From assembly GCF_910594985.1 (NCBI RefSeq), contig NZ_CAJVCE010000001.1, positions 248,001-312,000 on the forward strand: a stretch of 64,000 nt of DNA. Direction: 5' to 3'. The stretch is from Paenibacillus allorhizosphaerae. GTDB taxonomy: Bacteria > Bacillota > Bacilli > Paenibacillales > NBRC-103111. This document shows positions 16,305 to 23,902 of this stretch, piece by piece. The notes beneath the pieces are model-generated. The model was not told where the DNA came from. It saw only the letters and a program-made list of their open reading frames with translations, and did not search any database. Numbering within the stretch: the stretch's first letter is position 1; the number at the start of each line of letters is the position of its first letter. Position numbers and translations under genes: made by a program.

Positions 16305-16334
16305 ACTATACCGTCCGGACGGTTTTTTTGTCAA
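16305..16334 (-). promoter_or_regulatory. TetR-SMR promoter with embedded operator
   Basis: Minus-strand TTGACA (16329-16334), 18-nt spacer, TATAGT (16305-16310). The spacer holds the palindrome ACCGTCCGGACGGT (16310-16323), a typical TetR-type operator that would block RNA polymerase when bound. Confidence 0.85.
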
Positions 16335-16420
16335 TCGGGATGTTAACAATAGCTCGTTCGTTAAGCGTATAGCGCTCATTTTTTGATCATGCGATCAAGC
16401 AAGCTTTACGGATTTTCGGC

Positions 16421-16450
16421 AAAGAAAAAAGCCTGATCGCTCAGGCTTCC
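16421..16450 (-). terminator. Terminator of the aldo/keto reductase gene
   Basis: On the minus strand AGCCTGA-GCGA-TCAGGCT followed by TTTTTTC, 12 nt after the stop codon. Confidence 0.88.
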
Positions 16451-16461
16451 ATTGCAACCGT

Positions 16462-17433
16462 TTATCGGCGTCCGCCGCTGCCAAACGGTCTTGCGTATAC
16501 AAACTGTTCGCTTGCGTCGTTTAGTTCCTGCAACACATGCTCAGGCAGTTCGAGCTCGACCGCCTTCAGGTTATCGTCTATTTGCGATTCGCGGGTCGCA
16601 CCGGCAATAACCGTGCAGACGGCCGGCTTGTGCATCAGCCATGCGAGCGAAAGCGCCGTAGCCGTCGTACCGATCTCCGCCGCAATCCGGACAACGCGGT
16701 CGCCAAGCTCCATCCGTTCGGCATCCATCCGCTGGGCAAAGTTCGGATTTTTCTCGAGCTGCGAACCGCTCGGTACGGAGCCCCCGGAATATTTGCCCGT
16801 CAGGATGCCTCCCGCGAGTGGAAAATATGGGATAATGCCGATTCCCTGATCCACGCAGAAAGGCACCAGCTCCCTTTCGACTCCGCGATCGACAAGCGAA
16901 TAGCCCGGTTGCACGGTGACATACGGATTCAATCCTTCGCTCTTGCTGATCGCAAGTGCCTTCATCATTTGCCATGCCGAATAGTTGGATGCGCCGATAT
17001 ATCGTACCTTACCGGAACTGACCAAATCGTCCAGCGCGCGAAGCGTCTCTTCCAGCGGTGTCTTTGCATCGAAAGCGTGAATCTGGTACAAATCGATGTA
17101 GTCGGTACGCAGACGGCGCAGACTTCCTTCCAGCTCCTTGATGATATGGTAACGCGAGGAGCCGCTTTCGTTCGGTCCTTGCCCCCGTTTCATCCCCACC
17201 TTCGTTGCCAGAATGATATCTTGGCGACGCCCTTCGAACGCTTCGCCAATAATTTCTTCGGACTTCGTTCCGGTGTATATATTCGCGGTATCAATGAAGT
17301 TAATTCCACTCGCCGCGGCATGATGCAGAACGCGGATCGACGTCTCTTTGTCCGCGCGCCCGCCGAACGCATTCGTACCTAATCCAAGAACCGAAACCTG
17401 CAAACCGCTAGTGCCCAAACTCCTATATCGCAT
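16462..17433 (-). CDS. Aldo/keto reductase
   Basis: A 323-residue NADPH-dependent oxidoreductase of the AKR fold, from ATG 17433 behind CAGGAGG. Catalytic residues are visible: Asp and Tyr in NFIDTANIYTGTKSEEIIGE, Lys in ILATKVGM, and His in DYIDLYQIHAFD. The C-terminal cofactor site (VCTVIAGATRESQIDDNLKA) is typical of the YajO/Tas/Gpr-like branch. Monocistronic with its own terminator. Physiological carbonyl substrate unknown; members of this branch reduce methylglyoxal and other aldehydes or ketones. Confidence 0.92.
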   Translation of the reverse strand: MRYRSLGTSGLQVSVLGLGTNAFGGRADKETSIRVLHHAAASGINFIDTANIYTGTKSEEIIGEAFEGRRQDIILATKVGMKRGQGPNESGSSRYHIIKELEGSLRRLRTDYIDLYQIHAFDAKTPLEETLRALDDLVSSGKVRYIGASNYSAWQMMKALAISKSEGLNPYVTVQPGYSLVDRGVERELVPFCVDQGIGIIPYFPLAGGILTGKYSGGSVPSGSQLEKNPNFAQRMDAERMELGDRVVRIAAEIGTTATALSLAWLMHKPAVCTVIAGATRESQIDDNLKAVELELPEHVLQELNDASEQFVYARPFGSGGRR

Positions 17434-17485
17434 TTCAGCTTCCTCCTGTTCGCTCGATTAGTTGCAATGAGCGTGATCGGCCGCG

Positions 17486-18532
17486 CTACTCTTTCATCAA
17501 TATGGCGGTAATGCCGGGTTCAATCAAATCGATGAACTTCAGTGCATCGTCGCGCGTGCCGACGACATCTGCATAATGATACGGAATGACGATGCGCGGA
17601 CGAATCAGATTGGCTGCTTTGGCCGCTTCTTCATAAGCCATCGTAAACGTACCGCCCATCGGAAGGAAGGCAACGTCTGCGTCGATGTCTTCCATCTCCG
17701 GAATCAGATCCGTATCGCCGGCCATATAGTACGACGCTCCGTTCACTGTAATAATGTAACCTACCCACTGGCGATCTTTCGGATGATTGCTCGTTTTCGT
17801 ATTGTACGCCGGTACCGTTTTATAAGAAATATCATTTACGGTTCCCTCTTCGTTTGGAACAGCGCCGACGACTTTGCCGAATCCGGCATCAGCCACTTTG
17901 TCCAGCTCATTGGCCGGGAATACGATGGTTGCATCGGCTTTGGCAACTTTGCGGATTTCATTTAAGCTAAAATGATCACCGTGCGTATGTGTGATAAAAA
18001 TAATGTCGCCATCCTTCGGCTCGCCGTCCACCTTGTAAGGATCGACATAAATGATCTGTTTTCCGGTAAGCTTGACCATCGATTGCTTGAACAGCTGAAC
18101 GCCCTTCAGCACATTCGTCTTGGTCGTAACGGTAACATTCATCTTCTCCTTATTCCATACCGCGCCGGCCCCCAGCTTGTCCTGGATAAAGGCAAGATCG
18201 ACATAGACCCGGCCATCCTTCAGAAACGGCTTGCCGCCGCTCGCAGATGCTTCCGGCTTAAACGTGAACGCGGCATCTCCTTCCCCGATACGAACCGCTG
18301 TCGATTTCGCATCCCAAAAGACGGGAATCCCCATGTTTTCGGCGGCGATCCGGACGGGGACGTATACGCTGGCGGTGACCGAGTAAGGCTGGGCGTCCGG
18401 AAATACGATTTCCCTCCCGTCCACTTGAACCGTCACCTTGCCGCCCGTTGCCGGTTGGTCAGCTGCGAACAGCGACCCCGTACCTGTCAATGACAGGAGC
18501 AATACGAATAAAACGGCTACTCTTACCTTCAT
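17486..18532 (-). CDS. Secreted MBL-fold hydrolase with copper-amine-oxidase-N stalk domain
   Basis: A 348-residue exported protein from ATG 18532 (GGGAGGTG four nt upstream; the longer open frame to 18673 lacks a site). Signal peptide at residues 1-23 (VAVLFVLLLSLTGTGSLFAA). Residues about 30-140 form a copper amine oxidase N-terminal-like domain (VTVQVDGREIVFPDAQPY, ASVYVPVRIAAENMGIPVFW), a wall-associated module common in Paenibacillus. Residues about 155-348 are an UlaG-type metallo-beta-lactamase fold with THTHGDHFS, YYMAGDTDLIPEM and IPYHY metal ligands. Likely an extracellular phosphodiesterase or lactonase; substrate unknown. Confidence 0.88.
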   Translation of the reverse strand: MKVRVAVLFVLLLSLTGTGSLFAADQPATGGKVTVQVDGREIVFPDAQPYSVTASVYVPVRIAAENMGIPVFWDAKSTAVRIGEGDAAFTFKPEASASGGKPFLKDGRVYVDLAFIQDKLGAGAVWNKEKMNVTVTTKTNVLKGVQLFKQSMVKLTGKQIIYVDPYKVDGEPKDGDIIFITHTHGDHFSLNEIRKVAKADATIVFPANELDKVADAGFGKVVGAVPNEEGTVNDISYKTVPAYNTKTSNHPKDRQWVGYIITVNGASYYMAGDTDLIPEMEDIDADVAFLPMGGTFTMAYEEAAKAANLIRPRIVIPYHYADVVGTRDDALKFIDLIEPGITAILMKE

Positions 18533-18762
18533 GCGACACCTCCCAAAAATGGTTTGTTTGCAAATCCGGGAATGCAAGTGGGCCGAGTCTGCTGCACCAA
18601 ATATAATCGGCCGTTGATTCCACGTACGATAAGATTCTACAAGAACCATAAAATTCCTGTACGAAAATGACATAATGTTAAAAATATTCTGTCTTATCCC
18701 ATGACCATTACAGCGGCAGTCTTGTCTGCTTCTGCTCGAAAAGAAGGCGGATAAACCTAAAA

Positions 18763-18806
18763 ATGAAGCAGCAGCCCGAGGCGTGATAACCTCAGTCTGC
18801 TGCTGA
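18763..18806 (-). terminator. Hairpin terminator of the DUF2935 gene
   Basis: AGCAGCAG and CTGCTGCT with an inner GAGG/CCTC stem; the minus strand continues TTCATTTTT. It lies in the 317-nt gap 18533-18849, in which I see nothing else beyond promoter-like AT-rich DNA. Confidence 0.7.
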
Positions 18807-18849
18807 TTTATTGCAATATCTTTGCCGGCTCGAGACGGGGTATCAGCCG

Positions 18850-19683
18850 CTATGAATGATCGCTGATAACCATGCTTTGAGGAGGAGGCAGAGGCTTCCC
18901 TGACAAACTGTTTTCAAACATATCGATAATGTGTAAAAATCTTTCAGCTTCACGAAAAACATGGTCAGCTAGCAAAGGATGAATAATGCTTTTCACGCGG
19001 CAAGCTTCGATTAATTCTCGCGCTGTTTTTTTGAAATCTCGCAATGATTTGACAGAAACACGGTTCTGGTCAAGAAACTGGTCCAGAAGTGGTGCAGTTT
19101 GCGATTGCGGACGCATGGAATCTAAATCTCTTGCTTGAAATATCAATTGGTCGAACTCGTTACTGAAATGATTCGCTTGATCAACCAGCTTTCGTTCGGA
19201 AGGATCAAGCAGATGACTAATAAACTTGGCGTGATCAGCCATGATTCTTAGAAAAAATATGTTTTCGTCGATGATGGCGTCTGGCAGCGGCTCCAATCTC
19301 CCCGTATTTAATTCCGCCAACCGGTTTCTGAAATAATTGGCTTCCCTGCTTACATGATCGACCAGCAACGGAAAATTATTCGCCCCCGGAAGCTGGCAGC
19401 GCAGTATCAAATCAAGCACCTTTCTCTTAAACACCCAGATGTGTGAAACCGCATTATGGACTTCTTCGTTAAACCTTGTGATCGTCTGGGGGTCCGTACC
19501 AATCGAAAATGAATTTGCCTTATTCTCGATCGATTCGAATATGGCATAAAATTGATTGGCTTCATTGATCAGTCGGGTATCCTCACAGCGAAAACCAAGT
19601 CTAAGGAAGAGCGAATGCTCCTTCATAATGCGCGACCAAAATCTCGTTTCATCTAATGAACGTGCAACAAACGCGTTGGACAT
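18850..19683 (-). CDS. DUF2935 family protein
   Basis: A 277-residue soluble, helical protein from ATG 19683 behind GGAAGGAG. Two homologous helical halves are visible, each beginning with FW/FF and an EH or DH pair (DETRFWSRIMKEHSLFLRLG, ENIFFLRIMADHAKFISHLL), and each followed by an HVFREAERFLH-like motif (LVDHVSREANYFRNRL, LADHVFREAERFLHIIDM). The repeated His/Glu arrangement recalls a ferritin-like di-metal bundle. DUF2935 proteins are common in spore-formers, but no function is established. Monocistronic. Confidence 0.82.
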   Translation of the reverse strand: MSNAFVARSLDETRFWSRIMKEHSLFLRLGFRCEDTRLINEANQFYAIFESIENKANSFSIGTDPQTITRFNEEVHNAVSHIWVFKRKVLDLILRCQLPGANNFPLLVDHVSREANYFRNRLAELNTGRLEPLPDAIIDENIFFLRIMADHAKFISHLLDPSERKLVDQANHFSNEFDQLIFQARDLDSMRPQSQTAPLLDQFLDQNRVSVKSLRDFKKTARELIEACRVKSIIHPLLADHVFREAERFLHIIDMFENSLSGKPLPPPQSMVISDHS

Positions 19684-19882
19684 ACCGAAGCTCCTTCCCA
19701 AAGTATCTTTTCTTCATACCATATGTGCGAATGCCCATATTGGTTAAAAGACAGCTCTTGAAAATTTTTATTGAAAAGTGTGGGAATAATAGTTCATATT
19801 GATCTTTAACATAATATCTGGAAAACAATGCAAGAAAATGATGGCTCATGCGAGAGTCGCGGACAGAAGGAGTTACAGCGTA

Positions 19883-20914
19883 TTGAAAAGCAAAATCGTA
19901 GATTTCATCGCTACGCACGCCGTTGTTTGGAAAATCCCGGTCGCTTCCGCATTCGCTTGGGAAATTGCCGAATTTGCCGGATCGAAACATCCTTATTTAT
20001 CTCCGCTTACGGTCATCCTGTCCATTCAAGCAACGGTCGGAAAATCCGTGCAATTCGCATGGCAGCGCATCCTGGGCACCATAGCAGGCGTCCTGTTCAC
20101 GGCTTCGATCGCTCCCTATGTCGGCTTAAGCGGCTGGAGCATCGGACTGCTGCTTTTTGCCAGCGCCGTGATCGTCGCATGGATGAAATGGGATCATGCG
20201 GTCATGATCCAGGTTGCGCTAAGCATTTTGCTCGTCATGTATTTTCAAAGCAAAATGCCAAGCTACCCGTTTGATCGCATTCGCGATACGATCACCGGAG
20301 CGTTCGTTGCCGTCCTATTCCAATTGTTCATTTTCCCACCCGATTCCGTCCAGCAAGCGAAAAAAAAGATGAGCCAGTTCGCGGATCATTTAACGGATCA
20401 TTTCTATCGCACTGCACAATGGGTAAAAGGCGGATGCTCCTCGAACGAAGCCCGATTGATGACGACGCAGCTGCAAACGTTATTCCAGGAGCTGCACAAG
20501 ACGACGACGGAGCTGGAGAAAGCGGGTCAAAGCTTGAATTACAATCCGCTCGCCCACAAGAAACGTCATACACTGCATGATCTGAATCACAAATTAGAGC
20601 TGCTTCGGCAAGGGTTTGCCAACTTATCGGACATGATACGCGTATTTACGAAATGGTCCGAGAGCAGCTTGTTTACGCATGAGGATCAACGCGTTTGGAC
20701 CGGTCATTTGAACAACCTGGCAGCCTATGTAAAAGAGTGGAGAGGGCTGCTGGAGGCTCCGAAAACGTCCGCCTACGATCCGCATGCCGTTGGTTTGCAA
20801 ATCAAAGCGCCTCATCCAATGGATAAAGAACAATACCCGCTTGCTTTGTATATGAATGCCGAACAAATCATTCAAGATTTCAAAAATCCCGTTTTTTCCA
20901 GCAACAATGCGTAG
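19883..20914 (+). CDS. FUSC / aromatic acid exporter family membrane protein
   Basis: About 343 residues. The start is uncertain: TTG 19883 has AGAAGGAG ten nt upstream, while ATG 19838 lacks a clear site. The N-terminal half has about five to six membrane segments typical of FUSC/ArAE proteins (HPYLSPLTVILSIQATVGKS, RILGTIAGVLFTASIAPYVG, LLLFASAVIVAWMKW, TITGAFVAVLFQLFIFPP). A long helical cytoplasmic domain (about 170-343) follows. Probably exports aromatic or phenolic acids. It is tail-to-tail with the nucleotidyltransferase gene and overlaps it by 43 bp. Confidence 0.82.
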   Translation: MKSKIVDFIATHAVVWKIPVASAFAWEIAEFAGSKHPYLSPLTVILSIQATVGKSVQFAWQRILGTIAGVLFTASIAPYVGLSGWSIGLLLFASAVIVAWMKWDHAVMIQVALSILLVMYFQSKMPSYPFDRIRDTITGAFVAVLFQLFIFPPDSVQQAKKKMSQFADHLTDHFYRTAQWVKGGCSSNEARLMTTQLQTLFQELHKTTTELEKAGQSLNYNPLAHKKRHTLHDLNHKLELLRQGFANLSDMIRVFTKWSESSLFTHEDQRVWTGHLNNLAAYVKEWRGLLEAPKTSAYDPHAVGLQIKAPHPMDKEQYPLALYMNAEQIIQDFKNPVFSSNNA

Positions 20915-21513
20915 TCATCCTCCGTATCCACATCCGTGAATAAATCAGTGTCGGCGAAGTCGACGTAGGTGCCCGCCGTTTCATTTCGGATCATCGATCG
21001 GGCTCCTTGATCGCCTTGCAAGTGCAACAGATCCGGAAATATGCGCCTATCGAATATAACCGGCGGCCTCGCAAGTCCGTTATAGCGCGAAGCGGCGTAA
21101 GCCGTGCCGCTGTTCGCCGACCGTTCCTTTTGATAATGAATGAGCAGCTCATCGATCATTGCTGCAGAAATGAGCGGCTGATCCGCCAGCAAGATCATCA
21201 CGGCGCTGGATTCCAACGATATTGCAGCCTGTACACCGCACCGCAGCGAGTGCGCTTGCCCCATATCAGCGTCGGGGCAGTTGATTACGGACCATTTTCG
21301 CTGGACCGGATCGCGGTATAAATCGCTGTGAATCCAATCCGCGGTTTCATTACCCGAAACAACGAGCACATGATCCAGGATGGAGCGTACAGCGGCGGCA
21401 AGCCCATAGCTTCCCACATTCATGGACCCGAGAGGAAGCCTCAGCTTATTTGAACCCATTCGCGTACTTCGTCCCGCCGCCAAATAAATACCCGTTATCT
21501 TATTTGGCTTCAT
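20872..21513 (-). CDS. MocA/PucB-like molybdenum cofactor cytidylyltransferase
   Basis: A 213-residue NTP-transferase fold protein from ATG 21513 (the frame opens at 21522; GGGAG lies 10 nt before 21513). The N-terminal nucleotide loop GIYLAAGRSTRMGSNKLRLP and the VMILLADQPLIS motif are those of MobA/MocA enzymes that attach CMP to molybdopterin for xanthine-dehydrogenase-type enzymes. It overlaps the 3' end of the XdhC-like gene by 14 nt and is the last gene of the molybdenum hydroxylase operon, so it most likely prepares the cofactor for that enzyme. Confidence 0.88.
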   Translation of the reverse strand: MKPNKITGIYLAAGRSTRMGSNKLRLPLGSMNVGSYGLAAAVRSILDHVLVVSGNETADWIHSDLYRDPVQRKWSVINCPDADMGQAHSLRCGVQAAISLESSAVMILLADQPLISAAMIDELLIHYQKERSANSGTAYAASRYNGLARPPVIFDRRIFPDLLHLQGDQGARSMIRNETAGTYVDFADTDLFTDVDTEDDYALLLEKTGFLKS

Positions 21514-22552
21514 GAGCAACATTCTCCCGCATTCTTAATTGCCGGTACGTGCGTATTAAATCGGCGAGAATGCTCACCGCGATTTCTGCCGGCCCTTGTG
21601 CGCCGATCGCCATGCCTACAGGGGAATGAACTTCGGCGGGCACCATGTCCCCCTGCAGCAGCCGTTCGGCGCGTTTTCTCGATCCCAGTATGCCAAGGTA
21701 CCAAAGCCCCCGGTCCGAAAGCAGGCGAACGAGCTGCCGGTCCCGGCCAAAATGATGCGTCATTACGATGGCGCAGTCGTAAGGCGTACAGGGCAGCTGC
21801 TCCATGACTTCCTCCGGAAATCCGGCGATGATCGCTTCTGCATCGGGAAAATAGTGCCGGTCGCATAAGGCCGCCCGCCAATCGGCCACGATGACGGAAA
21901 ATCCAGTAGCGGCCGCAAACGCAGCTAACGGACGGGCATCCGGTCCCGCGCCAAAAATAAACAAACGAGGCTTTGGATAGAAGGTATGAACGTACACTTC
22001 GGATTGCATCGAAGAGACATAGTTCATGCCGCTTCTTCGCGCCTCGCCGCAATGCATCCAATCGAGCAGCGATTGAGGAAGGTCTCCGCCCCATTCGCCG
22101 AAGCGATACTGCTTTTCAGTTAAGAAGCCGTATTCGGAAACGGACCGATCCAAGCCTATTTTTTTGAAATGCACGACTTCGGTTCGCTGGTCCAAACAAG
22201 CCTTCAATGTTCGTAAATGCGACTTTAACGCGTCATCAACCGGTTCCATCATGACATGAACGACGCCCCCGCACCCGGAGTCCTCCCCCCAGGAGAGCGG
22301 AGCCGTTGATGCTTGCATATCGAAAACAACTTCGCAGGAAGCGCCCCTCTCCAATATTTCCGGCACGCGGGCCGCGAGATCCGCTTCCAAACAGCCGGCG
22401 CTTAGCACCCCTATTTGCGACCCGTCTTCGAGAAACAGCATCGAGGCCCCTTCTTTGCGGTATGCACTCCCTTCCACATGCGTAATCGTTGCCAGCACGC
22501 TTGGCCCATCGGCACGTTGAATCGTTTCTAGTAGTCGATGAATATCCTCCAC
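21500..22552 (-). CDS. XdhC/CoxI family (PucA-like) molybdenum enzyme maturation factor
   Basis: A 350-residue cytoplasmic protein from GTG 22552 behind GAGGGGGAAG. N-terminal XdhC domain (GPSVLATITHVEGSAYRKEG, IGVLSAGCLEADLA) with SGCGGVVHVMMEP near residue 90. The C-terminal Rossmann domain carries RLFIFGAGPDARPLAAFAAA and GILGSRKRAERLL. XdhC proteins bind mature molybdenum cofactor and supply its terminal sulfido ligand to xanthine-dehydrogenase-type enzymes. It sits between the iron-sulfur subunit and the cytidylyltransferase, as expected for an accessory gene. Confidence 0.9.
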   Translation of the reverse strand: MEDIHRLLETIQRADGPSVLATITHVEGSAYRKEGASMLFLEDGSQIGVLSAGCLEADLAARVPEILERGASCEVVFDMQASTAPLSWGEDSGCGGVVHVMMEPVDDALKSHLRTLKACLDQRTEVVHFKKIGLDRSVSEYGFLTEKQYRFGEWGGDLPQSLLDWMHCGEARRSGMNYVSSMQSEVYVHTFYPKPRLFIFGAGPDARPLAAFAAATGFSVIVADWRAALCDRHYFPDAEAIIAGFPEEVMEQLPCTPYDCAIVMTHHFGRDRQLVRLLSDRGLWYLGILGSRKRAERLLQGDMVPAEVHSPVGMAIGAQGPAEIAVSILADLIRTYRQLRMRENVAHEAK

Positions 22553-22564
22553 GCTTCCCCCTCC

Positions 22565-23065
22565 TCAACGCCCGGGCGATGACATATTCGCATTGTTATG
22601 CAGAGTAAAGATCGTTTTTACCACTTCATGGATTTCTTCATACGACGTACACCTGCAAATGTTGGATTCGAGCCATAGCTGAATCGATCGTTCATCGGCA
22701 TTCGGATGGGCGTTCAACAAGCCGTGACAATTCATGATAAAGCCGGATGTGCAGTATCCGCATTGGAACGCCTGTTTTTGTGCAAAAGCTTGCTGTACCG
22801 GCGTACGGTCCAAACCTTCGATCGTCGTGACCCGCTGTCCATTGGCTTCCACGGCGAGCATCAGGCATGATTTTACGGGCAGCCCGTTAACCAAAATCGT
22901 ACACGCGCCGCAATCGCCGTTGTTGCAGCCAGGTTTGGCGCCTGTCAGTCCGAGCTGTGCCCGAAGAACGTGCAGAAGCACTTCCGCTGCCCTGACCCGA
23001 ATCGTCCGGCGCTCTCCGTTAACCTCACAATGTATAGAGTAATGCGCGGCATCGTAAGCTGGCAT
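22565..23065 (-). CDS. Molybdenum hydroxylase iron-sulfur subunit
   Basis: A 166-residue [2Fe-2S] subunit from ATG 23065 behind GAAGGAAGGTG. Plant-type ferredoxin cluster at the N-terminus (GCNNGDCGACTILVNG then KSCL) and the second helical cluster (QCGYCTSGFIMNCHGLL, SNICRCTSYEEI), giving all eight cluster Cys. It passes electrons from molybdopterin to FAD in the three-subunit enzyme. It follows the FAD-subunit gene by 3 nt. Equivalent to PucE, XdhC-type small or CoxS subunits. Confidence 0.93.
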   Translation of the reverse strand: MPAYDAAHYSIHCEVNGERRTIRVRAAEVLLHVLRAQLGLTGAKPGCNNGDCGACTILVNGLPVKSCLMLAVEANGQRVTTIEGLDRTPVQQAFAQKQAFQCGYCTSGFIMNCHGLLNAHPNADERSIQLWLESNICRCTSYEEIHEVVKTIFTLHNNANMSSPGR

Positions 23066-23068
23066 GCT

Positions 23069-23902
23069 TCACCTTCCTTCCAATTCGCTTACGGCATCAG
23101 CCATCGTTTGCTTAAGAACAAATCCGCGATAAGCGGCGCTTCCTTCGACATCGCTCAGGATCGGTGCCGGCAGCCTGTCGATCGCTTGAGCAATCCGGTC
23201 CGATAAGGGAAGAGACGCATGATTGAGCGCCTGTTCGATGGCGGCGGAACGAAACGGAAAAGAACAAACGCCGCTGTAAGCGGTGCGAATCCGATTGTCT
23301 TTCTTGAGCGCGGCCATCGTTACGAGCGGATAGCCTACGTTACCGATTTGCCGTTTTTTGTAATGTACGAAAGGCAGCGACGCATATTCGCGATCCGTCA
23401 TCGTCTGCACAACGAATTCACCGTCTGCAAGCCGTATTTGCTCTAAGAACACGTCATGAATGGACACTTCTCTCGTCCCTCCCGGTCCGGCCACAACCAG
23501 GCGGCTGTCGGCCAAGAGCAAAGGCAGTACAGCCTCACGGTAATAAAATGCGCTGCAAACGTTTCCTCCCAGCGTAATGGAATTACGGGCCGTCTGATCG
23601 GCGATGCCCTGCGCCGTGCCGCTGAGCAGCGGGAACGGGTTTGCCGCGGATAGCGCCGATAACGTGACACTGGCCCCTATAATGAGTCGATCCTGCCGGA
23701 ATTCGAGTACGCCGCACTCGGGTATCGATTTGATATCGACGACCGCCCCGGGCCTAACGTAGCTGAGCCTTCCCAACGTAATGATTTCCGTGCCGCCGGA
23801 GAAATACATCGGATGCTTCCCCTGCGCTTGCAGACGCTGAAACCATTCTACGGCCTGCTCTATGGATGCAGGCTTGTAATACTCAAAGTCAAACGGAATC
23901 AT
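23069..23902 (-). CDS. Molybdenum hydroxylase FAD-binding subunit
   Basis: A 277-residue medium subunit from ATG 23902, overlapping the large-subunit gene by 14 nt. PCMH-type FAD motifs are visible: HPMYFSGGTEIITLGRLSYV near residue 33, and SITLGGNVCSAFYYREAVLP near residue 107, corresponding to the usual TIGGN motif with I replaced by L. The C-terminal CO-dehydrogenase flavoprotein domain includes KKRQIGNVGYPLVTMAAL. It accepts electrons from the iron-sulfur subunit and passes them to an acceptor, NAD or other. Corresponds to PucC or CoxM. Confidence 0.9.
   Translation of the reverse strand: MIPFDFEYYKPASIEQAVEWFQRLQAQGKHPMYFSGGTEIITLGRLSYVRPGAVVDIKSIPECGVLEFRQDRLIIGASVTLSALSAANPFPLLSGTAQGIADQTARNSITLGGNVCSAFYYREAVLPLLLADSRLVVAGPGGTREVSIHDVFLEQIRLADGEFVVQTMTDREYASLPFVHYKKRQIGNVGYPLVTMAALKKDNRIRTAYSGVCSFPFRSAAIEQALNHASLPLSDRIAQAIDRLPAPILSDVEGSAAYRGFVLKQTMADAVSELEGR

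Noticed and set aside
15031-16334. Guanidine (ykkC) riboswitch for the SMR pair
   Set aside because: The leader before the operon is short and filled by a TetR operator and promoter; no conserved riboswitch core seen.
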